Shown piece by piece: positions 45,261-52,848 of a stretch of DNA of 52,848 nucleotides. Each line of letters opens with the position of its first letter. Within the stretch, counting starts at the first letter, position 1. The notes beneath the pieces were generated by a model, which saw nothing but the letters and a program-made list of their open reading frames with translations, did no database searches and was not told the origin of the DNA. A program made the translations under genes and the position numbers. Source of the stretch: Treponema sp. (GTDB lineage Bacteria > Spirochaetota > Spirochaetia > Treponematales > Treponemataceae); assembly GCA_017381365.1 (NCBI GenBank), contig JAFOCI010000019.1, forward strand, positions 1 to 52,848, read 5' to 3'.

Positions 45261-48200
45261 TTACTCGCGGACAACCATTATTTTTCGCGTTTCATCAAAG
45301 CCGCTGCCAATTACACGCACAAAATACATTCCTCTGGCAACATTTTTGCCGCCTTTTGTTTTGCCGTTCCAGGAATAATAATGTTCGCCCCCACTGGCTG
45401 TTCCATGCTGCAAATACTGTACTACGTTTCCATCAAGTGTCATTACAATTACGCTTAGACTTCCAGAGCCAGACATATCTACTTTTACGGTTGCGATGTC
45501 GCCACGAGATGTGTCAATTACATTGTTCAAAATTGTTACGCCGCCACGCTGGGAAGTAATTTCTTTCAGGCGGAATGACCATAAATCTAGCGAACTGATA
45601 TCTCTGGAATTTTTTAGGCGCAATGCGAATAAAGGAGATTTATTTGAAGCATCAACTGTAAAACCAGATAAATCTCCAGTTACTATTGGCACTCTGCAAA
45701 TTTCCCTATCCTCAAGGCCAAAAATAAATTTAACCTGGGCACCAGAATTTATTCCATTCGACATAGACAACGAGTCATTATCAAAGTTATATTTGAACTC
45801 CGAGTTTTCGCTCTCTGCTGTTAAAGTTCCCTTAGGAACATTATTTTTCCGGGCCATCATTTCTATTGGTAACACTGACTTACCCTCGCTTGTAACAGAA
45901 GGAAGCCAGACTCTTAATTTTTCGCCAAAAATAGAATTGTAATATGCAGAGCTGGCATCTTTATCTGGCTCAGTATCAAAATACAAGGAAATTTTTTCTG
46001 TGGTTTTATCTGAATCTTCTTGCCTGGTTGAATAATTTTTGCGAACTTTTATAAAAATATCAGAATTATAAATCAGTGAGCCATTTTTCTGCTGTTCTTC
46101 ATTCCAATCATGAACGGCAAGACTTTCTTCAATATTAATTCCTGTTTTAAAATAATCTGAATTCAATGAAGCCTGCCTGTTATCATATGCATATAACGGT
46201 TCCACTGCATTGACTGCAAAATCGCTTAAAGCATGACTTTCATTATCAGACATAAAATCTGAAGTTGGTGTTGCTATATAATTTTCTCCATCACTTCTAT
46301 AAATAACGTACACATTTAAAATATCTTCAAACTGTATTGTTCTGGAAAGACTACATGCAAAACCTGTACTTTCTGTTGAATTATGAATTGCTGTCGCTTT
46401 TTGAATTTTTAAATCAGAAAGCAGCGAACCTTCTGAATTTATAAAATACAAAGTATTTTCAAGTTTAGACTTTGCAATATCTATTGTTCTGTCAAAAACA
46501 ATATACATCTGATTTTGACCAATTGCAGCCGCTGTAAGAGCAATCGCAAGTCCAGGGAATTGCCAGTTTATGTTATTGCCGCCATTTCGGCTTTCCAATG
46601 CCACTAATCTGGCAGAAGTTGCTTTATTTGCATAAGAATCAAAAACCTTTATAAATCTCATATCTGCCGCCTCACTGTTAGAACAATTTATAAACCATTG
46701 TGAAGCATTTCTAGAGGACGGCAAGGAAGACAACAGCATCAAACTGTCTTTTGTACCTTTAAGAACCAAGGATTCTGTAACTGACTGCGCATTTTCTTCC
46801 CCAGGAGCAAATTTTATTTCGCCGCCTGGAGCAACAATAGAAAGCGACTTATACGAGTTTTTTCCATCAAATGATAATTTTCCTCCGTTTTTTTCAAAAA
46901 CAAAGCTGGCAAAATTATTATTTCCGCTGATTGTTCCACCTTCTACAATTTTTACAGTTCCGTCAGATGCAGTAAATTCGCCATTATTGTTCCATTTTCC
47001 ATAAACATTAAAAGAAACGTTAGTTACAACCTTAGTATTTTTAATATCCAGATTCTGAATATTTACTGACTTTTTATCAGAAAGCGAAGAATAATATAAA
47101 ATCTGTTCTGTTTTTCCGGCAACAGGACCATTGAATGTTATAGAAATATGTTTTCCATTTTCTGACTGGACATTTGCAACTTCAAAATTCCCTTTTAAAA
47201 CCAGATTATTTCCATTTTCAATTAAATCCCCGCAAATCTGAACATTTTTCTCAAAAGTCATTTTTGCAGATTCTGCTAACACTAGATTTCCATTTATTAT
47301 TACAGGAACATCGGTATTATCTGATAAATTGTCAAAATCAGCATCACTATAAATTTTCAAATTGTAATATTCTTCTTTTATTACATTTTTTGATGGATTT
47401 TCCGCTGTACCGCCATAGTATTCAATCCAGCTATCCGGAAGATTTTTTACAGCTGCTTCTACCTGATTTTCAATACCATTAAGTTTTATAGTTCCTTCGT
47501 TAGTAAGATAGTTACCAGAACCATTTATCGTAATTTTATGAGATGCTAAATCAAATGTGGCTTTTGGCTTTAAATCAAGTTTCTGAATTTCAATATCCAT
47601 ATCAGCTTTAATAACTTTACCATCAGGAATTAATACCCAGGAAAGTTTTCCTGGCAACGATGCAGGACTCCAGTTTTTTGAAACCGACCATAAATCAGAT
47701 TCATTTCCCACCCAGGTATACAGTAGTCCCGGAAAAATCCATCCAGAAGTATTTCCCAAATCATCACTATTGTTTGCAACTATACTTTTTTCTGTACACT
47801 TTGAATCCTTAATGCTTGCATAATCAACAGAAAGATTAGAATCATTTACTGCTGTCTTTATAAACCAGAATTCTCCATCTGTTGAGCTTTTCAAAACTAC
47901 ATTAGAACTTTTATCATCAGAAGCTGAACCTGTAATTATAAGGCTGTTAAGAATTTCCTGAATTTTTCCAGCCTGGAAAATTAAAGTTTTGCCTGGTGTT
48001 TCTGCCTTAAAATTGAACCACTTTGTTTCCCCAGAAATATTGGAAATCTCTGTTCCCGTAAATAAAACCGTTCCTGATTTTGCATCAAAGGAACCATTAT
48101 TCACAAAATTTTTTGCAATCTTCAATTCATAAGAATCGGAATCTGATTTTCCTGCTTTAAAAGTTCCATTATTTGTAAAATTACCAGAAATTGTCAGTGC

Positions 48201-51200
48201 TCCATTCATTTCGCACTCTACATCTGTTTCCACTAAAAAATCTCTTATAACAGAAAAAGCTCCATTCAACGTTGCTTTAGAACTGTTTGCTGTCAGATTA
48301 TTAAAAACAGTAGAACCATCAGTTTTTACCGTCAATAAATTGTCTGTTCCACTAATTATTACAGTTCCGCCGTTATGAATAAAATTTGAGCCAGAAAAAT
48401 CAACATTTCCCTTAAATTCTGTTATACCTGCCGCAGCTGTAAAATCACCTTCCGATGATACATTTCCAGTAAAAACTATTTCACTAGCAGGATCATTTGT
48501 AAAATTTCCCGCTACATCTAAAGCTTTTGCAAATAAAATCGAATCACAACTAATCTTTATATTCTGATATTTTTGAGTTCCTGTTTCACTATCAACAGAA
48601 GCATACAGAATATCCTTTGCGCCACTAGAAATTCCGTAATATTCAATTGTAGAATCTGCTCCCCAGTCAACTTTTCCGCCATTTACGTCTAAAGGATATT
48701 CTGTTTGTGTTCCAAAAAGAGCAATCGTTCCATCAACAGTAATTGAATCCGCTGTAACATAACAATCAGCAATACAAACTTTTTTCGAAAACGGAATTTT
48801 CAGCGACTTAAGATTTAATTCCGTTCCTTTTGGAAAATCAAAAACCAGTGAATTAACAGAATCTTCATCAATAATAATCTCATTCATTCCTTTTGTATAA
48901 TCAGGTGCTGCGATTACAGGAGAATTATTTTCATCTTTCCAGTTATCTTTATCACTCCATTTAGTAGAATATTCCCCTGTCCATATAAATTCTTTTGGCT
49001 TCTCAGTAGACAAAACCCAGCCAAGAGGAGCTTCATTTGCATCAGAATCTTTATCACAATAATACGCTTTATAGACAACAGACGAAGTTCCGCCGTTTTC
49101 ACCGATTTTCAAACCATCTGCAACCGACAAATACATTCCATAATTCTGAGTATTTGAAATCTTAAAATAATTTCCTGCGCCACCCTCAACAGAAAGCATT
49201 TCCCCGACTCCAGGTCCAGTTTCAGTACCAGAAAGAAATAAATTTCCGCCAACAATTACGTTGTCATTCAATGTGATTGTTTTTCCGCCAAGATTTTCTG
49301 CAGAAAAGTTCTTATCAACAGACATCTTTGACTTTACTGTAAAGTCGCCAAGAATTTTTACATTATTGAATTTCGAATTATCAGGGTTTGCAGCTGTAAA
49401 ACTTGCACCATCAGAAAAATTTACATCATCAGAAGGAAGTACATCATCAGAAAAAATTACACATCCTTGAGTTGCATAAAAACATGCGTCGCCCATACAT
49501 AAAATTTTGCCAACTGTCAATTCTGTATTGTTGTTCGCAGTTATGTATGCTCCATTCTTTATTATAATTGTTCCAGCAGTAGAAGTATTATTAATGTTTG
49601 GATAATTTTTATTGCCAGTAAAATTCGCATAATCAACAATTAATGTTTTCCCAGCCATACGATCAGGCTGTTCACTCGCATCTAACCCGCTCCAGTTATC
49701 TCTTACTGTCCAGTCGCTATTAAAGTTGCCAGTCCATAAATATCCACTTGATGTTTTTGTATATGAAATAGACCCCAGTGAAAATTTCCCATCTGGAGAA
49801 TAAATAGTCATAATAAAACTGCATCCAGAATTTATCCCTGACAAATCAGGCACAGGAAAACTTTTACTTGTAACTTTTTTTGGTACTACAAGTTTCCCGC
49901 TAGTTCCAGAAGTCTTGTCATACGTATTTTCACCAATAGTCACAGGATTTGTACTGTCAGTACTCAAAGTATAAGGATATTCAACAGCAACAGTTCCCGT
50001 CGAACTACCAGAAACACGGGTTAAAATCAAATTGCCATCAGCAGTTAAATCATTTGCAGAATAATAGGTTGCAGCCCCAGCCGCCTTAACATCAAGCTTT
50101 GCCCCGTAATCAGGAACTTCTGCTCCAAAATCAACATTCGCCCCAGACCGAGGAATCGTTAAAGTTCCAGTACCAGTCCAGCTGAGCTTTCCTGAACAGT
50201 TTTCACCAAGATACGAATTAGTTACATAAACTTCAGCCCTGCTGGAAATCTCCACACTGCAAACCCTATTAGTTTTTTTAGTTTTTAAAGAAGTAATTAC
50301 CGTAGTTCCACCAGTAACCTTCATTTCAGAACCAAGATTCAAGTTTGAAATTGTGCTGTTGCCAGATATAGTAATTTTTCCACCGTTAGTATTCAGAACA
50401 CCGCTACCTTTTACAGATAATTCACCAGCAATTAATTCACCTGCAGAAACTGTAACACTTGCACCACTACTCACAACCAGAGATTTAAATTCAACAGATT
50501 TTTCTGCATCTCTAAACACAGGATATCTAGGCAAATCTGAATTCAGCACAATCTGATTGCTTTTAAAAAGCTCCAGCAGTTCAGATACATCTGTTCCTGC
50601 AGCAAGACCCCAGTTTTTAACATCGTAACCATCAGTAGACTTAGAACCATTCCAAACCGGCCGCTGATAATAATACGCAACAGTTTCAAGCTCAGTAACA
50701 CCGTCTGGCGCATACAAAATTAGTTTTGCGTAGTCACCTGTATTTTCAAAGTCATGCTCCCCCTCAGGATTATTATTAAATTCTATTGAAATATCTATTG
50801 ATTCCGTAGATTCAGTTACACTAGTTTTCTCAGCAAATGTATCAGAACCTTTAATCTTAGCCCGCGTAGAATTTGAAAAAACAACCGTGTAAAAAATTTG
50901 TTCTTCTTTCGCCTGGCCCTTAAAAGTACGTTCTACAGTTATAAAAATTCCTTCCGAAGAAGCCTTCATTTTATCCCATGAATATTTTACAAGATTATCA
51001 ATATCAGAAAGAACGTTCACATTTACAGTATCAAAAAATACACCACTATAATTTTTACCTGAATAATTCACATTTCCAGTAATACTTAATGAACCAGTTC
51101 TATCACCGGTAATAATTGTTACCGCATCCGCAGCCGCCCCATACCCTTTATCAACATAAAATGTCCCCGTAACAACCAGATTGGCATAATTATTGATTTT

Positions 51201-51557
51201 TATTCGATTCTTCACTTTTTCATCAGGGTCAAATAAATTACTAACTTTCAAGGTTCCAGGCCCATTGATTAAAAGATTTCCCGCTGAACCATCTTTACCA
51301 ATAAAAATATTGGCAACAGTAACATTCGGCACCATCAGATTAATCGTTAATGTGGCATTGTTATTAATTATAATAGTATCCCCATCTGTAAAATTCGAAT
51401 CAGTTATTGTTGTATCAGAACTATATGTATACGTCTCGCCCCAAACGTTTCCCATCCCCGTAAAAAACATCAGCGCAAAAAGCACCACGCCCCGCACCCC
51501 AGCAGGTACAGACAAAAAATGAGAAACCAGATTTTTAACACGACCAGAAAAATGCAT
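45261..51557 (-). CDS. Very large secreted repeat protein with FlgD-like C-terminal domain
   Basis: This 2098-residue protein has a long N-region and a signal peptide hydrophobic core (about 22-38, VRGVVLFALMFFTGMGNVWG) with likely cleavage after residue 40. The body is Ser/Thr/Asn/Gly-rich beta-strand repeat of parallel beta-helix type. It is punctuated by a Trp motif W-x-G-x(5-8)-W-x4-NW near residues 608-622, 859-873 and 1282-1296, with a weaker one at 302-316. Residues about 2010-2098 form an FlgD-like Ig fold (VKVDMSGSGSLSVIVMTLDG, YYSWNGKTKGGKNVARGMYF) that often ends secreted proteins. It is probably a surface or exported adhesin-like protein; the function is unknown. The start lies 19 bases from MITE copy C, and no strong ribosome-binding site is seen. 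Confidence 0.85.
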   Translation of the reverse strand: MHFSGRVKNLVSHFLSVPAGVRGVVLFALMFFTGMGNVWGETYTYSSDTTITDSNFTDGDTIIINNNATLTINLMVPNVTVANIFIGKDGSAGNLLINGPGTLKVSNLFDPDEKVKNRIKINNYANLVVTGTFYVDKGYGAAADAVTIITGDRTGSLSITGNVNYSGKNYSGVFFDTVNVNVLSDIDNLVKYSWDKMKASSEGIFITVERTFKGQAKEEQIFYTVVFSNSTRAKIKGSDTFAEKTSVTESTESIDISIEFNNNPEGEHDFENTGDYAKLILYAPDGVTELETVAYYYQRPVWNGSKSTDGYDVKNWGLAAGTDVSELLELFKSNQIVLNSDLPRYPVFRDAEKSVEFKSLVVSSGASVTVSAGELIAGELSVKGSGVLNTNGGKITISGNSTISNLNLGSEMKVTGGTTVITSLKTKKTNRVCSVEISSRAEVYVTNSYLGENCSGKLSWTGTGTLTIPRSGANVDFGAEVPDYGAKLDVKAAGAATYYSANDLTADGNLILTRVSGSSTGTVAVEYPYTLSTDSTNPVTIGENTYDKTSGTSGKLVVPKKVTSKSFPVPDLSGINSGCSFIMTIYSPDGKFSLGSISYTKTSSGYLWTGNFNSDWTVRDNWSGLDASEQPDRMAGKTLIVDYANFTGNKNYPNINNTSTAGTIIIKNGAYITANNNTELTVGKILCMGDACFYATQGCVIFSDDVLPSDDVNFSDGASFTAANPDNSKFNNVKILGDFTVKSKMSVDKNFSAENLGGKTITLNDNVIVGGNLFLSGTETGPGVGEMLSVEGGAGNYFKISNTQNYGMYLSVADGLKIGENGGTSSVVYKAYYCDKDSDANEAPLGWVLSTEKPKEFIWTGEYSTKWSDKDNWKDENNSPVIAAPDYTKGMNEIIIDEDSVNSLVFDFPKGTELNLKSLKIPFSKKVCIADCYVTADSITVDGTIALFGTQTEYPLDVNGGKVDWGADSTIEYYGISSGAKDILYASVDSETGTQKYQNIKISCDSILFAKALDVAGNFTNDPASEIVFTGNVSSEGDFTAAAGITEFKGNVDFSGSNFIHNGGTVIISGTDNLLTVKTDGSTVFNNLTANSSKATLNGAFSVIRDFLVETDVECEMNGALTISGNFTNNGTFKAGKSDSDSYELKIAKNFVNNGSFDAKSGTVLFTGTEISNISGETKWFNFKAETPGKTLIFQAGKIQEILNSLIITGSASDDKSSNVVLKSSTDGEFWFIKTAVNDSNLSVDYASIKDSKCTEKSIVANNSDDLGNTSGWIFPGLLYTWVGNESDLWSVSKNWSPASLPGKLSWVLIPDGKVIKADMDIEIQKLDLKPKATFDLASHKITINGSGNYLTNEGTIKLNGIENQVEAAVKNLPDSWIEYYGGTAENPSKNVIKEEYYNLKIYSDADFDNLSDNTDVPVIINGNLVLAESAKMTFEKNVQICGDLIENGNNLVLKGNFEVANVQSENGKHISITFNGPVAGKTEQILYYSSLSDKKSVNIQNLDIKNTKVVTNVSFNVYGKWNNNGEFTASDGTVKIVEGGTISGNNNFASFVFEKNGGKLSFDGKNSYKSLSIVAPGGEIKFAPGEENAQSVTESLVLKGTKDSLMLLSSLPSSRNASQWFINCSNSEAADMRFIKVFDSYANKATSARLVALESRNGGNNINWQFPGLAIALTAAAIGQNQMYIVFDRTIDIAKSKLENTLYFINSEGSLLSDLKIQKATAIHNSTESTGFACSLSRTIQFEDILNVYVIYRSDGENYIATPTSDFMSDNESHALSDFAVNAVEPLYAYDNRQASLNSDYFKTGINIEESLAVHDWNEEQQKNGSLIYNSDIFIKVRKNYSTRQEDSDKTTEKISLYFDTEPDKDASSAYYNSIFGEKLRVWLPSVTSEGKSVLPIEMMARKNNVPKGTLTAESENSEFKYNFDNDSLSMSNGINSGAQVKFIFGLEDREICRVPIVTGDLSGFTVDASNKSPLFALRLKNSRDISSLDLWSFRLKEITSQRGGVTILNNVIDTSRGDIATVKVDMSGSGSLSVIVMTLDGNVVQYLQHGTASGGEHYYSWNGKTKGGKNVARGMYFVRVIGSGFDETRKIMVVRE

Positions 51558-51576
51558 CTAACGACTACAATCCTAC

Positions 51577-51665
51577 GGGACTGTCCAATAAGTTTGCATT
51601 ACGGTGGTTGAGTTTATCGAAACCACCACATTTAGTGTAGCGCTCATTACTTTTGGGACAGCCCC
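51577..51665 (+). mobile_element. MITE-like palindromic element, copy C
   Basis: This 89-bp copy has ends GGGACTGTCC and GGGACAGCCCC. It keeps the GGTGGTT/AACCACC stem and one arm of the second stem (TTTAGTGTAGC) but has lost the rest of the second module relative to copy B. It lies just upstream of the large secreted-protein gene, so it may separate that gene from its original promoter or supply part of a new one. Confidence 0.85.
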
Positions 51666-51943
51666 ATCTAAATTCTATTATAGCACATTTTCAGAAGGTT
51701 AAATAAAAAAGCAAAACCATTTTTAAGATATTTTCAGGCGAAGTTTCCTTTGCCAACCGAAGTTCCGTGGTTCCGCTACGCTCATTGCTCCCCTTCGCTC
51801 CGCAACTCGCGGCCATAAATGACCGCTCGCCACTCCATTTCGGCGCCGTCTCCTTTGCCTTACCTCCATCCTGCTTCCCATAATTTACGTATCCATTCCA
51901 GACCATCTGCAGTTTTAATACGTAATTTTCAGTTTTGCAAAAA

Positions 51944-51989
51944 AAAATGCCTGTAAAACCTGAATTTTTCAGTTTTTATAGGCATTTTT
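51944..51989. terminator. Bidirectional terminator
   Basis: A long imperfect stem, AAAATGCCTGTAAAAC against GTTTTTATAGGCATTTTT, has A-rich and T-rich flanks on both sides. It would act in either direction and isolates the large secreted-protein gene from fabZ. Confidence 0.75.
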
Positions 51990-52028
51990 CACTAAATCAT
52001 ATTTTTTGTATTTTCGCTTTTCAGATAA

Positions 52029-52098
52029 GGAGCTGTCTAATAAGTTCGCATTACGGTGGTTGAGTTTATCGAAACCACCATACTTTTGAGACAGCCCC
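52029..52098 (+). mobile_element. MITE-like palindromic element, copy D (shortest)
   Basis: This 70-bp copy runs from GGAGCTGTCT to GAGACAGCCCC. It retains only the terminal repeats and the GGTGGTT/AACCACC stem; the whole GTGTAGC module is gone. It abuts the tandem hairpin repeat that starts at 52102. Confidence 0.82.
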
Positions 52099-52101
52099 AT
52101 C

Positions 52102-52370
52102 CTACTAAACACATACGTCGCTTCGCGCCGTGCTGTGTAAGGTAATTATCTAACTCCGTAGGCTCGCCAACCTAGTTGGCTGCGCCTACTAAGCACATAC
52201 GTCGGGCTTCGCCCTCCGGGTTGTGCAAAGTAATTATTTACCCTGCTCGGCGCTGCCGACCAGACACATCCGTCGCTATCGCGCCGGGTTGTGCAAAGTA
52301 ATTATTTTACTCCGTAGGACCGCTCTTACTGAGCGGATCCTACCAGACACATCCACTCGGCTTCGGCGCA
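52102..52370. repeat. Tandem hairpin repeat running into the fabZ 3' end
   Basis: Degenerate units start at 52102, 52186, 52258 and 52340 (84, 72 and 82 bases, then a partial one). Each begins CTACTAAGCACATACGTCG or a variant (CCAGACACATCC), then a small hairpin with TTCG or TATCG loop (GCTTCGC, GGGCTTCGCCC, GCTATCGC), GGGTTGTGCAAAGTAATTAT, and a second hairpin. The partial unit coincides with the last codons of fabZ (WMCLVGSAQ). Stems keep pairing while their sequence changes between units. Confidence 0.7.
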
Positions 52371-52757
52371 TAATGTATCGCCTACGTATGCTTTTCCAGC
52401 CTGCTTAATCATTTTTGGACTATTGCGAAGGAATTCAATTTCCATGCGCACTTTGTCACCAGGACGAACCTGATTGCGGAACTTAACCTTATCCAGAGTA
52501 GCAAAGAAGAACAGTCCATCACCAGGAACAACGCCAGAATAACGAAGAGCCGCACCACCAGCCTGAGCCATAGTTTCGCAAAGAATAACACCTGGTACTA
52601 CAGGATATTCAGGAAAGTGTCCCTTAAAAAAGAATTCGTTTTCAGTAAAAGTGTGTTCACAAACACAACCTTTTTCATCACAGCTAAGAATAGCATCTAC
52701 AAACAAAAAAGGTTCACGATGTGGAAGCAAAGATTTAATATCAGTAGTCAAAGCCAT
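52326..52757 (-). CDS. fabZ: 3-hydroxyacyl-[acyl-carrier-protein] dehydratase FabZ
   Basis: FabZ removes water from beta-hydroxyacyl-ACP in type II fatty-acid synthesis. The 143 residues show LLPHREPFLFVDAI, the catalytic His in GHFPEYPVVPGV and the catalytic Glu in CETMAQAGGAAL, in a hot-dog fold of normal length. The ATG at 52757 has GGAGGAG eight bases ahead; an ATG six codons upstream is inside the ribosome-binding site. The last residues, EWMCLVGSAQ, are encoded by DNA that matches the downstream tandem repeat. MITE copy E lies 26 bases upstream. Confidence 0.95.
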   Translation of the reverse strand: MALTTDIKSLLPHREPFLFVDAILSCDEKGCVCEHTFTENEFFFKGHFPEYPVVPGVILCETMAQAGGAALRYSGVVPGDGLFFFATLDKVKFRNQVRPGDKVRMEIEFLRNSPKMIKQAGKAYVGDTLCAEAEWMCLVGSAQ

Positions 52758-52783
52758 ATTTTTTACTCCTCCCATAAAAAGTT

Positions 52784-52848
52784 GGGGTTGTCCAATAAGT
52801 TTGCATCACGGTGGTTGAGTTTATCGAAACCACCACATTTAGTGTAGC
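52784..52848 (+). mobile_element. MITE-like palindromic element, copy E (cut by window end)
   Basis: This copy starts GGGGTTGTCC and continues through the GGTGGTT/AACCACC stem to TTTAGTGTAGC, where the window ends. It is the same family and orientation as copies B-D. Its position just upstream of the fabZ ribosome-binding site means the fabZ promoter lies in or beyond it. Confidence 0.82.

Larger units (their letters stand above)
51558..52101. other. Intergenic region with two MITEs, a GC-rich repeat and a terminator
   Basis: No gene is visible in this stretch of about 540 bases. It contains MITE copy C, the GC-rich repeat block at about 51735-51890 (sharing GGTTCCGCTACGCTCA with 204-219), a bidirectional terminator and MITE copy D. 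A 71-codon open frame across the GC-rich block has repeat-like composition and is not taken as a gene. Confidence 0.65.

Noticed and set aside
51691..51906. Minus-strand open frame of 71 codons in the GC-rich block
   Set aside because: It lies wholly within a GC-rich extragenic repeat, lacks a ribosome-binding site and has repeat-derived composition.
52102..52370. CRISPR array
   Set aside because: The units are degenerate and contiguous hairpins of 72-84 bases without constant repeats separated by unique spacers, and no cas genes are present.

Overview
The window reads as chromosomal DNA of a spirochaete, most likely a Treponema. The evidence is a moderately AT-rich sequence, a merged rpoBC and S10/spc/alpha ribosomal block with rpsL-rpsG behind rpoC and tuf at the head of the S10 cluster, several small XRE-type regulators, a PilZ protein and a very large secreted repeat protein with an FlgD-like C-terminus. 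No rRNA gene, CRISPR array or prophage is visible. The genus assignment is inference from gene content, not from a database search.

Region 1 (1-4670) holds purL, one large FGAM synthase with its glutaminase domain fused, between GC-rich extragenic repeat blocks. Region 2 (4669-33243) is one long minus-strand block of information-processing genes. In transcription order it runs tRNA-Thr, rpmG, tRNA-Trp, secE, nusG, rplK, rplA, rplJ, rplL, rpoB, rpoC, rpsL, rpsG, tuf, rpsJ and the S10/spc/alpha genes, then rpmJ, rpsM, rpsK, rpoA, rplQ, a zinc-ribbon protein and rpsD. It is divided by near-consensus promoters (upstream of tRNA-Thr, rpsL and tuf) and by terminator or attenuator hairpins (nusG-rplK, rplL-rpoB, rpoC-rpsL, after rpsD). 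Many spacers hold strong hairpins that look like ribosomal-protein control leaders. fusA is absent from its usual place, and adk, map and infA are missing between secY and rpmJ. rplO carries an in-frame TAG in the middle of the gene.

Region 3 (33244-40400) is accessory: cysE, two tandem XRE-type regulators with an operator-like repeat cluster, then a compact restriction-modification operon (C5 methyltransferase, NO VEIN/DUF3883-type nuclease, second C5 methyltransferase, small Cys protein). Gene debris flanks the operon: a methyltransferase C-terminal remnant on one side, and on the other a third XRE gene whose 5' half is missing and a fragment of an AAA-ATPase/PD-(D/E)XK family gene. The layout suggests that the restriction module replaced part of an older locus.

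Region 4 (40408-52848) holds radA, an acyltransferase, a HAD hydrolase, an RlmM-like methyltransferase, a PilZ protein, the 2098-residue secreted protein and fabZ. Five copies of one short palindromic mobile element (MITE-like) lie in intergenic gaps of the window, and the complete copies form a series of stepwise internal deletions. A second, tandem hairpin repeat lies downstream of fabZ and overlaps its last codons.
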